From: UBA11164 sp002420085 | GTDB lineage: Bacteria; Pseudomonadota; Gammaproteobacteria; Xanthomonadales; Xanthomonadaceae | NCBI GenBank assembly: GCA_031976395.1 | Contig: DALYLJ010000044.1 | Coordinates: forward strand, 1-19,620 | DNA: 19,620 bases | Direction: 5' to 3' | Shown: piece by piece, positions 1-7,947 of the stretch | How the letters are laid out: each line of letters starts with the position of its first letter | How positions within the stretch are numbered: position 1 is the first letter of the stretch | Notes under the pieces: generated by a model | The model's input: the letters and a program-made list of their open reading frames with translations, nothing else | Told to the model about the DNA's origin: nothing | Databases searched by the model: none | Program-made: the position numbers and the translations under genes

Positions 1-824
1 CCCACGAGCAGACCCTGGAAGCCGCCGGACATCGTTGGGCCTATCTGCAAGCCGGTCCGGCCGATGCCGCGACCGCCGCGCCGACCATCGTCCTGATCCA
101 CGGCTTCACTGGCATCAAGGAGAGCTGGCTGCCGCTGATGGCCGGTCTGAGCCGCGACTTTCGGGTGATCGCGCCGGACCTGGCCGGCTGGAATGCGTCC
201 AGCCGCCAGCCTGACGGCGACTACGGCATCGCAGCCCAGGCCGAGCGACTGGCCGGATTCATCGAAGCCCTGGGTGAACCGCCGGCCCTGTTGGTCGGCC
301 ATTCCATGGGCGGTCACATCGCCGGTGTGCTGGCTGCCGAACGTCCCGAACTGGTTCCACGTCTGGCCCTGATGGCCTCGGCTGGCGTGCGTTTTCGCGA
401 GACCGAGTTCACCAGCCGACTGAGCGCCCAGGGCCACCCGTTCGCGGTCAGCGACCGGGCCTCGCTCGATCGCTACCTGGCCCTGGTGTTCACCGATCCG
501 CCGTTCATCCCGTGGCCGGCCGATCGAGCCCTGATCGCCCAACGACGCGCTGATGACGGCTTCGAGCGTGCCGTGCTCGACCGGATCACCCGTGAACCCG
601 AGGTTTTCCTGCTTCAGAGCAAGCTGACCGCCCTGACCATGCCGATCGGTCTGCTGTGGTGTCAGGACGATCGGGTGATCGACCTCAGTGCCGGATTGCT
701 GTTATCGGCCGCCTTGCCGCAATCGCGTCTGGTGGTGTTAGATGGCTGCGGCCACATGCCGCAGATGGAGCGGCCGGACGACAGCGCCGCCGCGATCCGG
801 ATGTTTGCAGCGATGTCGCAGTGA
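1..824 (+). CDS. alpha/beta-fold hydrolase, 5' end outside the window
   Basis: The reading frame is open from base 3 to the TGA at 822-824, so the gene starts left of the window. The translation has the alpha/beta-hydrolase landmarks in order: an oxyanion-hole motif HGFTG (bases 99-113), a nucleophile elbow GHSMGG with the serine codon at 303-305, a late acidic turn in LLWCQDDR (about 645-670), and the catalytic histidine in GCGHMPQME (codon 753-755). No signal peptide or membrane segment is visible in the part present. The internal ATG at 138 is not the start, because HGFTG lies upstream of it. The family covers esterases, lipases, haloalkane dehalogenases and C-C bond hydrolases; nothing here fixes the substrate. 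It converges with the RNA-repair operon and shares no operon with other visible genes. Confidence 0.85.
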   Translation, partial: HEQTLEAAGHRWAYLQAGPADAATAAPTIVLIHGFTGIKESWLPLMAGLSRDFRVIAPDLAGWNASSRQPDGDYGIAAQAERLAGFIEALGEPPALLVGHSMGGHIAGVLAAERPELVPRLALMASAGVRFRETEFTSRLSAQGHPFAVSDRASLDRYLALVFTDPPFIPWPADRALIAQRRADDGFERAVLDRITREPEVFLLQSKLTALTMPIGLLWCQDDRVIDLSAGLLLSAALPQSRLVVLDGCGHMPQMERPDDSAAAIRMFAAMSQ

Positions 825-1062
825 GTGACGAACCGGTATCCGGGCAGATCGATGCTGGCGGCTGATCCATGGTCACGACGGACCAACGACCTGCGCGCGC
901 AGCGAGTATCGTCAGGCCAGCGATTCGATTAGCCTGAACCGCCCCGGAAATCCCGGTCGTGGCAATCGCACTGCGATTCTTGCATGAATTTGATCGGTGG
1001 CTGGTCGCCCCGTGCGTCCTGAGTGTGGTGCGGAACAGTACTTCCCGTAGGTTCGGCCAAGC

Positions 1063-3606
1063 TCACAAGCGTGGATCTACTGGCTCACTCTCCAGCGCCA
1101 GCACGCCGAACACGCACTCATGAACACGATACAGCGGTTGATGCTCGACGAATCGGCCCAAGGCTTCGTAGCCCAACGCGAACTCACGCAGTGCAAGTGC
1201 TCGCTTGCGGCCCAGCCCTCGGGCACGTAGGCGTTGCAGATTGGCCGGCTCGGTATAGGTTGGGCCGTAGATCAGCCGCAGATACTCGCGGCCACGGCAT
1301 TTCACGGCCGGCTGCACCAGGCCGCGCGAGCGGGTGACCACGCCATCCTGGGGCTTGACCACCATGCCTTCACTGTGCGAACTGGTGATCGCATGCCACC
1401 AGGCGATTGCCTGCGCCACGCTATCGGCATCGTCTAGATCCACCCAGCGTCGTTCGGTGCCGAGCAACAGATCAGTGTCAGCAGCCACCAACCGGTCGAT
1501 CAACTCGAGATGCCAGACATGCGGACGGGCGAGGCCCAATTCGCCCTCGAAGGCAAGCACATGGAACGGTGCCAGACGCAGATCGTCGACACTGCGGACG
1601 GGCCAGCAATAGCGACGGTATTGTGCGATATAACCGTCCACCGCAATCGTCCGCGCGGCAAACGTTTCGTCGAGATTGCCGAGGTCAAGGCCACGCTGAG
1701 CCGCTTGATCCAACCATTGTCTGGCCTGCCGGTTCATTGCAGATGCAGCAGAACCGGTCGGGGCATACTGACTGCGCAGCAGGTCTTCGGCCTTGGCCGA
1801 CCACGGCAGCAGTTCGGCATCCAGCAGCAACCACTGAGTGTTCAGCGCGTCCCACAGACCGGCGCGCTCGATGGCACGTTGTAGTCGATCCAGCATGACC
1901 GCCTCGTCGTCGGCGGCCAGGAACCGACGACCGGTGCGCGTGTAGATGACGCCTTGCCCCTCGCCAACGATACCGAATCGCTGACGCGCAACAGCCTCGT
2001 TGCGGCAGACCACCACAATGGCCCGCGAACCCATGTGCTTTTGCTGGCATACCAGCCGAGTGACACCATCCTTGCGAAAGTAGGCGAACGCTTCTTCGGG
2101 ACGCTCCAACCAGTCACCTTCCTCGGAGGTGGCCGGCGGCGACATGGTGGGTGGCAGATAGACCAGCCAGCGTGGATCGATGGCGAACCGGCTCATGACC
2201 TCGAATGCGGCGCAGGCATTTTCCTCGCGCAGAGTGACGCTATGTCCGATGCGAGGCTTGATGACCCGCTTCCCCAGCACATCGTCGATGTCGAACACGA
2301 ACCCGTCTCGCGTCGATGCCGGGGGCACTGCGGCCACCAGCGGGCGCTGTGGGGGATAGTATTCGCGAGTTGCCGGTACGCTGACCAATTCGCGTTCGGG
2401 GTAACGCAAGGCTGTCAATCGACCGCCGAACACACAGCCGGTGTCGATGCAGATCGTGCCATTGATCCATTCGGCGTCCGGTACCGGGGTGTGGCCGTAG
2501 ACCACGATGGCGCGCCCCCGGTAATCGGCTGCCCAGTCGTAGCGCACGGGCAAGCCGTACTCGTCGGTCTCGCCACTCGTCTCGCCATACAGTGCGAAGG
2601 CTCGCACCGCCGCCGATGTTCGCCCCTGCAAGGACTGCTTGAGACCGGCATGGGCAACCACCAGGGCGCCACCATCCAGCACGTAGTGGCTGATCAGGCT
2701 GTCGATGAATCGCGCCACTTCGTCCGCGAACTCGGCAGGCTCCTTGGCCATCTGATCCATGGTTTCGGCCAGTCCGTGGCTGAGCTTCACCTGCTTGCCC
2801 TGGAGACGGCGCATCAGTTTCACGTCATGATTGCCCGGCACACACAGGGCGCTGCCTTCGGCCACCATGTGCATTACCAGTCGCAACACGCCAGGCGAGT
2901 CCGGGCCACGATCAACCAGATCGCCCAGAAACAGCGCTCGCCGACCCGTCGGCGGAACGACCTGCGGTGCCTCTCGACTACCACTCACCCGATAACCCAG
3001 AATTTCCAGAAGGCTGAGCAATTCGTCACGACAGCCATGCACGTCACCGATGATGTCGAACGGACCGCTGTCGTCGCGGCGATCATTCCACAGTCGTTGC
3101 CGGACGATGCAGGCACGATCGACTTCCTCCACCGAGCGGAGCACGGTCACATGCCTGAACCCCTCGCGTGACAGGCCGCGCATCGATCGATGCAGCATCT
3201 GGCATTGTTGACGAACTACATGTGGCCCGAATTGTCGATCGGCGCGTTCTGCGTTGCGCTGCTGACAGACCTTCTCGGGAATATCGAGCACGATGGCGAC
3301 CGGTAGAACATGGTATTCCCGTGCCAGACCCACCAGGCGCTTGCGATCTTCAGGCCGCACGCTGGTCGCATCGACAACCGTCAAGCGCCCAGCCGCCAAC
3401 CGCTTTCCGGCAATGTGGAACAACACATCGAAGGCGTCGGCAGTTGCCGACTGGTCGTTCTCGTCATCGCTGACCAATGCTCGGCAGAAATCCGAGGACA
3501 GCACTTCGGTCGGGGCAAAGTGACGCCGCGCGAAACTGCTTTTGCCCGCGCCGGAAGGTCCGACCAGAACCACCAGCGACAGTTCAGGGAGAGTGATCGT
3601 GCTCAT
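1063..3606 (-). CDS. pnkp: polynucleotide 5'-kinase / 3'-phosphatase / RNA ligase (Pnkp) of the bacterial RNA-repair system
   Basis: The 847-residue protein has the three-module layout of bacterial Pnkp, close in length to the Clostridium thermocellum enzyme (about 870). Kinase, residues about 1-170: P-loop GPSGAGKSS at 16-24, then SSDFCR with candidate general base Asp39 and Arg42. Phosphatase of the binuclear metallophosphoesterase type, about 180-430: GDVHGC at 187-192, GDLVDRG at 228-234, GNHD at 258-261. Adenylyltransferase/ligase, about 455-847: QKHMGSRA with predicted nucleophile Lys523, then EGMVVKP and QPAVKCRGREYLRLIYG (nucleotidyltransferase motifs IV and V). In the studied family these modules heal 5'-OH and 2',3'-cyclic phosphate ends of cut RNA, and sealing needs the Hen1 partner. 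The ATG overlaps the hen1 stop in an ATGA, so the genes are translationally coupled. All key motifs look intact. Base composition is less GC-rich than the flagellar genes. Confidence 0.95.
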   Translation of the reverse strand: MSTITLPELSLVVLVGPSGAGKSSFARRHFAPTEVLSSDFCRALVSDDENDQSATADAFDVLFHIAGKRLAAGRLTVVDATSVRPEDRKRLVGLAREYHVLPVAIVLDIPEKVCQQRNAERADRQFGPHVVRQQCQMLHRSMRGLSREGFRHVTVLRSVEEVDRACIVRQRLWNDRRDDSGPFDIIGDVHGCRDELLSLLEILGYRVSGSREAPQVVPPTGRRALFLGDLVDRGPDSPGVLRLVMHMVAEGSALCVPGNHDVKLMRRLQGKQVKLSHGLAETMDQMAKEPAEFADEVARFIDSLISHYVLDGGALVVAHAGLKQSLQGRTSAAVRAFALYGETSGETDEYGLPVRYDWAADYRGRAIVVYGHTPVPDAEWINGTICIDTGCVFGGRLTALRYPERELVSVPATREYYPPQRPLVAAVPPASTRDGFVFDIDDVLGKRVIKPRIGHSVTLREENACAAFEVMSRFAIDPRWLVYLPPTMSPPATSEEGDWLERPEEAFAYFRKDGVTRLVCQQKHMGSRAIVVVCRNEAVARQRFGIVGEGQGVIYTRTGRRFLAADDEAVMLDRLQRAIERAGLWDALNTQWLLLDAELLPWSAKAEDLLRSQYAPTGSAASAMNRQARQWLDQAAQRGLDLGNLDETFAARTIAVDGYIAQYRRYCWPVRSVDDLRLAPFHVLAFEGELGLARPHVWHLELIDRLVAADTDLLLGTERRWVDLDDADSVAQAIAWWHAITSSHSEGMVVKPQDGVVTRSRGLVQPAVKCRGREYLRLIYGPTYTEPANLQRLRARGLGRKRALALREFALGYEALGRFVEHQPLYRVHECVFGVLALESEPVDPRL

Positions 3607-4991
3607 TGCGTGAAAACCGCCATCTGTGTGGGGGTGCCAAAGCTGGGATCGACTGGGCCGATGCCCTCGAAACGGACCTGGTAGCCATGCCGTTCGGCGA
3701 CTTGAGCCGCCCAGTCAGCAAACTCTGCGCGGGTCCACTCGAACCGATGATCGCGGTGGCGGAATCGCGCTGCTGGAAGACCGGCGAAACAGGCGTTGTA
3801 CTCCCGGTTGGGCGTGGTCACCAACACCACTTCGGGTCGCGCATCAGCAAATACCACCGACTCCAGCGCCGCCAGTCGAGAGACGTCGATGTGTTCAACG
3901 ACCTCGACCAGGCAGATCGCATCGAAACCACGCATCCGAGCATCGCGATAGGTGCAACCTCCCTGAGCAAGGTTGATCCGAGTACGCTGGCTCGAAGGCA
4001 TGCGGTCCAGGTCGAGTCGCTCGGCAGCACGTTCAAGCGCGAGCTTGGACACATCCATTCCGAGGATGCGTTCGAACCGTCGATTCTTCATCAACATCCG
4101 CAGCAACTTGCCCTCACCGCAACCGAGGTCGAGCACCGAGCGTACATTGAGCTGAGACAATGTCGATTCGACCGTTGCCATGCGCTGCTCGGCGAGACTG
4201 ATGGTGCGTTCCAATTCGCCTTCGTCGCCACCATCCGCTCGTTCATCCGCCAGATCGTCCACGGCACCGCTGCCCAGGCGTTGCAACGCATCTTCGACCA
4301 ACGACAGGCGACGTTTGAGATAGCCGCGCAGGATCGCCTCGCGCTGTGGGTGCGCAGCCAGCCAGTCCCCACCCTTGTCGAGCAATTTGTCCACTTCGGC
4401 ACTGCCAATGAAGTAGTGCTTCTCACCATCCAGGGCAGGAAGCAGAACGTAGAGATGAGTCAGGGCATCGGCCAGGCGCAGCCGACCTGTCAGCCGCAGC
4501 CTGAAGTACCGCGACTCGCCCCACTCCGGAAAGGTTTCGTCGAGCGGCAAGGCAGAAATCTCACAGCGATAGCCCAGTGGTTCGAACCAGTGCTGCAACT
4601 GGGTCTCGCCACCTCGGCTGCGGACCACTGGCAATTCGATTTCAAGGTCGATCGCTTGCATCGCCAGATCGGCGCGATCGCGGCTTCGTCCAGCCATGGC
4701 GCTGGAGAACACTTGGGCAATCGCGACAGCAAGGAACGATGAGGCGACGTAGGGTCTATCGTTGACATACTGTGCCAGCGGGCCATCGCTCTCGCCCTTG
4801 CCCCGAACCAAGCCGACCGGATCCACGTCCACCAGCAATACCGCCGAGCAACGCTGATCGCTGGCCTCGGGGTAGAACACATGCGCGGTGCCGAATGACA
4901 ACGAAACGGATTGTGTCCGACCGGGATGTTTGGACAACAGATAGCCGAGATCGGTGGCGGGCTGATGCGTAGTGGTGAGTTTGAGCAACAT
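3603..4991 (-). CDS. hen1: RNA 3'-terminal 2'-O-methyltransferase Hen1
   Basis: This is the 462-residue partner of Pnkp. The C-terminal half (about 285-462) is a SAM methyltransferase with motif I DLGCGEGKLL, the metal-site signature EVVEHID, TPNREYN, and the paired histidines of RHRDHRFEWTRAEF, which are the Hen1-type metal ligands. The N-terminal half matches the bacterial Hen1 domain known to activate Pnkp ligase. In the known system Hen1 2'-O-methylates the broken RNA end before sealing, so the same site cannot be cut again. The start is set at the ATG 4989-4991 because the family begins MLL..TTTH.PATDLG, and this protein reads MLLKLTTTHQPATDLGYLL. A GTG 14 codons upstream (5031-5033) also gives an open frame but adds unconserved residues. 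The Shine-Dalgarno is weak. hen1 is the first gene of the hen1-pnkp operon, and no convincing promoter was found upstream. Confidence 0.94.
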   Translation of the reverse strand: MLLKLTTTHQPATDLGYLLSKHPGRTQSVSLSFGTAHVFYPEASDQRCSAVLLVDVDPVGLVRGKGESDGPLAQYVNDRPYVASSFLAVAIAQVFSSAMAGRSRDRADLAMQAIDLEIELPVVRSRGGETQLQHWFEPLGYRCEISALPLDETFPEWGESRYFRLRLTGRLRLADALTHLYVLLPALDGEKHYFIGSAEVDKLLDKGGDWLAAHPQREAILRGYLKRRLSLVEDALQRLGSGAVDDLADERADGGDEGELERTISLAEQRMATVESTLSQLNVRSVLDLGCGEGKLLRMLMKNRRFERILGMDVSKLALERAAERLDLDRMPSSQRTRINLAQGGCTYRDARMRGFDAICLVEVVEHIDVSRLAALESVVFADARPEVVLVTTPNREYNACFAGLPAARFRHRDHRFEWTRAEFADWAAQVAERHGYQVRFEGIGPVDPSFGTPTQMAVFTQ

Positions 4992-5133
4992 GGCGGCAGG
5001 CGGCGTGGATACGGCAAAGCTGCGTATTGTCACTCAAATCATCGCCCCAGGCAGATCAGCGACTGTGTCCGATTCTTCGCCCTGTCCGATCGACAGCGGT
5101 AAAACCCGTGTTCAATCCCACACCCCCCATCTG

Positions 5134-5526
5134 CCACGGTGCTCGGATCGGTGTGGCGTGTAGCCGATCGCCGAAGCCGAGTGGGGTTTCTCCGGCGTAG
5201 AGGACGACTCCGGCGGCGAACCGGTCGCCGGCTGCTTCGCGCAGCTTGCGCAGCCCGAGAACGTCGCGGGCGGCTCACTGAACGTGGTCGAAGGTCGTCC
5301 GCGCGGGCAAGCCATCAAGGAAGCCTGCCGGATCGGTTTCAGTTGCGGTGCGAACCACATCCTGGTCGAAGCTGATGTGCGGTTAGCCGAGTGGCTCGCC
5401 GACCATCTGCGACAGGGTGGTCTTGCGCTACTGGCGCGGGCCCTGGATCAGCGCCACCGGCGAATCGGTCAGTGTTTCAGGCAACAACGGTGCGGCCTGG
5501 CGGCCATGGCGTGCGGCATCGGTCAT
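5134..5526 (-). pseudogene. remnant of a DUF4143-type AAA ATPase with a large internal deletion
   Basis: One minus-strand frame, read through its stops, looks like both ends of a DUF4143/AAA_14 ATPase joined together. From the ATG at 5524-5526 it reads LLPETLTDSPVALIQGPRQ, then a stop (5428-5430) where the Walker A valine-glycine would be, then RKTTLSQMVGEPLG, a stop (5383-5385), PHISFDQDVV and a worn Walker B region TTFDHVQ. After a third stop (5275-5277) it jumps to the family's C-terminal end: GLRKLREAAGDRFAAGVVLY, GETPLGFGDRL and ATPIRAPW. Intact members run to about 400 residues; only about 130 codons remain, so roughly two thirds, including most of the DUF4143 domain, is missing. The frame is preserved on both sides of the deletion. 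The call rests on remembered family sequence, not on a search. Confidence 0.8.
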
Positions 5527-5848
5527 CGGCTGATCGCAGGCAAGACCTCGACCGATCGAAACGAAGGGTTTGCTGCATGGGTTTCTGGCGTCGGTTGTCG
5601 CGTGTTGCCGGACAGGCCGGTCCGGATGCTCTGGGCCGTTGTGTGACCTGAACTCAAGAATCGGCGACTGGAGCCGACATCCCGGTGTGCTCATCCCTTG
5701 GTCGGGACATGCCGACCAGCCCCGCTTGCCTAGAACTCGTGATATGAATCACTATATCCTCTCTCGGTTGCGCCACCTGCCTATCGCCGGTCGTTGCGAT
5801 GCATCCGCACCGAGTTCGTCCATCTGCTGCCGGGGTTTACGCTGAGTC
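5527..5848. other. non-coding spacer and leader before the sensor kinase gene
   Basis: No supported gene lies here. A 24-codon reading frame at 5577-5651 (MGFWRRLSRVAGQAG onward) has no recognised similarity and is probably chance. The stretch holds a sigma-28-like promoter (5654-5680). It also holds a hairpin with a 7-bp perfect stem (TGGTCGG at 5699-5705 with CCGACCA at 5712-5718, loop GACATG). Next comes a notably AT-rich patch with the interrupted palindrome GTGAT-ATGA-ATCAC (5739-5752), followed by TATATC (5753-5758). These could be leader RNA structure, an operator or a second promoter. Confidence 0.4.
5654..5680 (+). promoter_or_regulatory. candidate sigma-28 (FliA) promoter upstream of the PAS histidine kinase
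   Basis: The -35-like TCAAGAAT (5654-5661) and the -10-like GCCGACAT (5673-5680) are separated by exactly 11 bases, as in the flagellar sigma-28 pattern (T[A/C]AAGTTT-N11-GCCGATAA). The -10 departs from consensus at two positions. The predicted leader to the kinase ATG at 5849 would be long, about 160 bases. This is the weakest of the four sigma-28 candidates. Confidence 0.45.
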
Positions 5849-7387
5849 ATGCCGACCGAACGCACACCGGAGCCGATCTCGGCTCTGCTCGACAGTCTCA
5901 ACGATGGCATTCTGATCCTCGCCGCCGATGCCACGGTGCTGGGCGCCAACAGTGCAGCCTCGACCCTGCTCGGTCCGAGCCCGGACGATCTGCTGGGCCG
6001 TACACTCTGGTCGGCACTGCCCGAGTTGCGTGGTTCACGCCTGGCGGCCGAGTTGGACCGGGCTCGGCTCGAAGGCGGGCCATCGAGCTTTTCGCTGTGC
6101 TACGGGGAAGACGGCCGGCAGTTCTCGGTGCGCATCCATCCGCACATGGATGGCATGGCGGTCCAGTTGCGCGACATCACCCACGAGCGGGCGGTCGCGG
6201 AACGAATCGAGCGCAGCGAGGCGATGCTGGCAACGGCCCAGAAGATCGCCGGGCTCGGGGCATGGCGGCTGGGTGTGGTGGCGACAGCGGCGATCGACCT
6301 GTCCTGGTCGCAGGAAACCTACCGCATCCATGGCATCGCGCTCGGCTCGGTGGCGATCGAGCCCGAGATGGCCGCGAAGCTGGTCCATCCTTCCGACCGT
6401 CGGCGGGTCCGGGTCGCCACGGCGGCAGCCATCACGCGGCGGCAGGCGATCGACCTGCGTTATCGCATCGTCCGACCCGACGGCGATGTTCGGCGGGTTC
6501 ACGTGCTCGGCATGCCGGAAATCGATGGTGATGGCCAGATGACCGCCCTGCGCGGATCGATCCAGGACGACACCGAGGGCCACCAGTTGCGTTCGGCCCT
6601 GCGTCGTGATCAGGCCCGGCTGGCGGCCTGCGAGCGTGATCTGCAACAGATTCGGACGATCGCCGCACACGATCTGCGGGAACCACTGCGCAAGCTGCAA
6701 GTGTTGTCCGACCTGTTTGCCGAACGGGTCATGCAGGCCCGTTTCGACCGCAACGAGGCGGTCGATATCGCCGCACGGATCGCTTCGACCAGCGGCCGCA
6801 TCCAACGGTTGATCGACGATCTGCAACAGTTCGTCGCGGCCTCGACCCAGTCCGGCGCGCTGGCCAGCGTCACCATCGAGACCCTGATCGAGGCGGCCCT
6901 GGAGCGGCTGCGCGGTGGCCATGCGCCGACGCCGCCGCAGATCATCCTCGAAGACCACGCGGGACCGTTCCAGGGCGACCGACGGCTGCTGGAGACGGTC
7001 CTGGCCAATCTGCTGGAAAACTCGGTGCAGTGCCGGCATCCGGACCGCGAGCCGGTGGTGGTGGTCGCCGCCGAGCGCTTCGCGCCGGACGGTGGCGAGG
7101 ACGATGGCTGGTTGCGCCTGAGCTGTCGGGACAACGGCTGCGGCTTCGATTCGCGGTTCGCCGAACGCATCTTCGATCCGTTCGAGCAGTTGGCCGCGAC
7201 CGGCAGTGCCAGCGGCTCGGGCATGGGTCTGGCCCTGGTCCGTCGGATCGTCGAACGCCTGGGCGGCAGCGTAAGCGCGGAAGGCGAGATCGGGGTCGGC
7301 GCGACGATTCGGATCGATATCCCGCTGCCCCCGGACGTGATCGGTGAGTCGCGACCCGAGCGTCCGGACACGGCTGGAACCGACTGA
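5849..7387 (+). CDS. cytosolic PAS-domain sensor histidine kinase, HDLREPL type
   Basis: The 512-residue protein has no signal peptide or membrane segment, so it should be a cytoplasmic sensor. There is an N-terminal PAS domain (about 8-115, DSLNDGILILAADATVLGAN), then a second PAS/PAC-like domain (about 125-245, GAWRLG onward with HPSDRRRVR). The HisKA dimerisation helix carries IAAHDLREPLRK with phospho-acceptor His274. The ATPase domain shows an N box (NLLENSVQC), DNGCGFD, FDPFEQL and GSGMGLAL. HDLREPL kinases often pair with small Rcp-type regulators, and one is encoded next (start 7492), making it the likely phosphotransfer partner. No cofactor-binding residue is evident in the PAS domains, so the signal is unknown. 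The ATG has only a weak ribosome-binding site. Confidence 0.9.
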   Translation: MPTERTPEPISALLDSLNDGILILAADATVLGANSAASTLLGPSPDDLLGRTLWSALPELRGSRLAAELDRARLEGGPSSFSLCYGEDGRQFSVRIHPHMDGMAVQLRDITHERAVAERIERSEAMLATAQKIAGLGAWRLGVVATAAIDLSWSQETYRIHGIALGSVAIEPEMAAKLVHPSDRRRVRVATAAAITRRQAIDLRYRIVRPDGDVRRVHVLGMPEIDGDGQMTALRGSIQDDTEGHQLRSALRRDQARLAACERDLQQIRTIAAHDLREPLRKLQVLSDLFAERVMQARFDRNEAVDIAARIASTSGRIQRLIDDLQQFVAASTQSGALASVTIETLIEAALERLRGGHAPTPPQIILEDHAGPFQGDRRLLETVLANLLENSVQCRHPDREPVVVVAAERFAPDGGEDDGWLRLSCRDNGCGFDSRFAERIFDPFEQLAATGSASGSGMGLALVRRIVERLGGSVSAEGEIGVGATIRIDIPLPPDVIGESRPERPDTAGTD

Positions 7388-7415
7388 GCCGGAACCGATC
7401 CGATCGCGCATGCAG

Positions 7416-7449
7416 CCGGCCGGTCATCGCTCAAGGATTTTCCGGCCGG
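7416..7449. repeat. pair of identical self-complementary octamers CCGGCCGG
   Basis: CCGGCCGG occurs at 7416-7423 and again at 7442-7449, 26 bases start to start. Each copy is its own reverse complement. The two flank the -35-like element of the candidate sigma-28 promoter, and the second copy fills most of the promoter spacer. They could pair as a hairpin in DNA or RNA or act as a pair of operator half-sites. In GC-rich DNA chance is also possible. Confidence 0.35.
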
Positions 7450-7457
7450 ACCGATAT
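7431..7457 (+). promoter_or_regulatory. candidate sigma-28 (FliA) promoter of the response regulator / EAL operon
   Basis: TCAAGGAT (7431-7438) and ACCGATAT (7450-7457) are 11 bases apart, so TCAAG and CCGATA are 15 apart as in Pseudomonas-type FliA promoters. The -10 keeps the core CCGATA. Transcription would start near 7464, about 28 bases before the regulator ATG at 7492. This lets the regulator and the EAL gene be transcribed separately from the upstream kinase. Confidence 0.6.
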
Positions 7458-7491
7458 ACCCTTGAACCTCCCACGTCGTCGCGGCCCCGCC

Positions 7492-7947
7492 ATGTCCAGC
7501 GCCAAACGCAGTCCGCTCACCATCGTCATGGCGGAAGATGATCCCGATGATCGCCTGCTGATCTCGGAAGCCTTCAAGGACGCCGGTCTCGCCACACGCA
7601 TCGAATTCGTTCCGGATGGCGAGGCGGCACTGCTGTTCCTGCGCCGATCCGGGCCATATGCCGAGGCGGTCGCGACCGTCGGCCCCACCCTGGTGATGCT
7701 TGATCTCAACATGCCGCGCATGGGTGGACTGGAGACCCTGGCCGAGATTCGCGCCGATCCGGCGCTGCGCCACGTGCCGGTGATCGTGCTGACCACGTCC
7801 AACTCGCCACAGGACATCCTGGCGTCCTACCGGGCCGGCTGCAACGCCTATCTGTGCAAACCCAACACCTTCGCCGGACTGGTCGATGTGGTTCGGCATA
7901 CACTCGACTACTGGCTGAGGCACGTGGAAATTCCGGTGGCGGAATGA
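7492..7947 (+). CDS. single-domain response regulator, Rcp1-like
   Basis: The 151-residue protein is a receiver domain with no output domain. It has the acidic pair in AEDDPDD (Asp16-Asp17), phospho-acceptor Asp71 in VMLDLNMPRMGG, the switch threonine in VLTTSNSPQDI, and the conserved lysine in CNAYLCKP. The EDDPDD and SNSPQDI forms are typical of Rcp-type regulators that work with HDLREPL kinases, and such a kinase is encoded immediately upstream. The ATG at 7492 is preferred because the receiver fold begins about nine residues later; an in-frame TTG at 7462 would add ten unconserved residues. The stop overlaps the start of the next gene as ATGA, so the two are coupled. A phosphoshuttle or protein-interaction role, for example on the flagellar motor or on the next protein, is inference. 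Confidence 0.88.
   Translation: MSSAKRSPLTIVMAEDDPDDRLLISEAFKDAGLATRIEFVPDGEAALLFLRRSGPYAEAVATVGPTLVMLDLNMPRMGGLETLAEIRADPALRHVPVIVLTTSNSPQDILASYRAGCNAYLCKPNTFAGLVDVVRHTLDYWLRHVEIPVAE

Noticed and set aside
964..978. Perfect inverted repeat AATCGCA-C-TGCGATT between the hydrolase and pnkp stops, considered as a bidirectional terminator
   Set aside because: The loop would be one base and no T-run follows on either strand. The rest of the 238-base convergent gap shows no gene or recognisable element.
1954..3171. 405-codon open frame on the plus strand opposite pnkp
   Set aside because: Pnkp on the other strand has all family motifs across this span, and the plus-strand translation is low-information.
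4992..5100. Possible sigma-70 promoter for hen1 (CTGCCT, 17 bases, GACAAT on the minus strand)
   Set aside because: Both hexamers match poorly, so it was not listed as a feature.
5080..5135. A tRNA T-arm-like stretch (GTGTTCAATCCCAC) followed by CA-rich sequence upstream of hen1
   Set aside because: No matching anticodon or D arm or acceptor partner could be found upstream, and the stem is imperfect. It is best read as chance next to the ATPase remnant.
5284..5646. Plus-strand open frame of 120 codons
   Set aside because: It is antisense to the DUF4143 remnant and its translation resembles no protein; openness follows from high GC.
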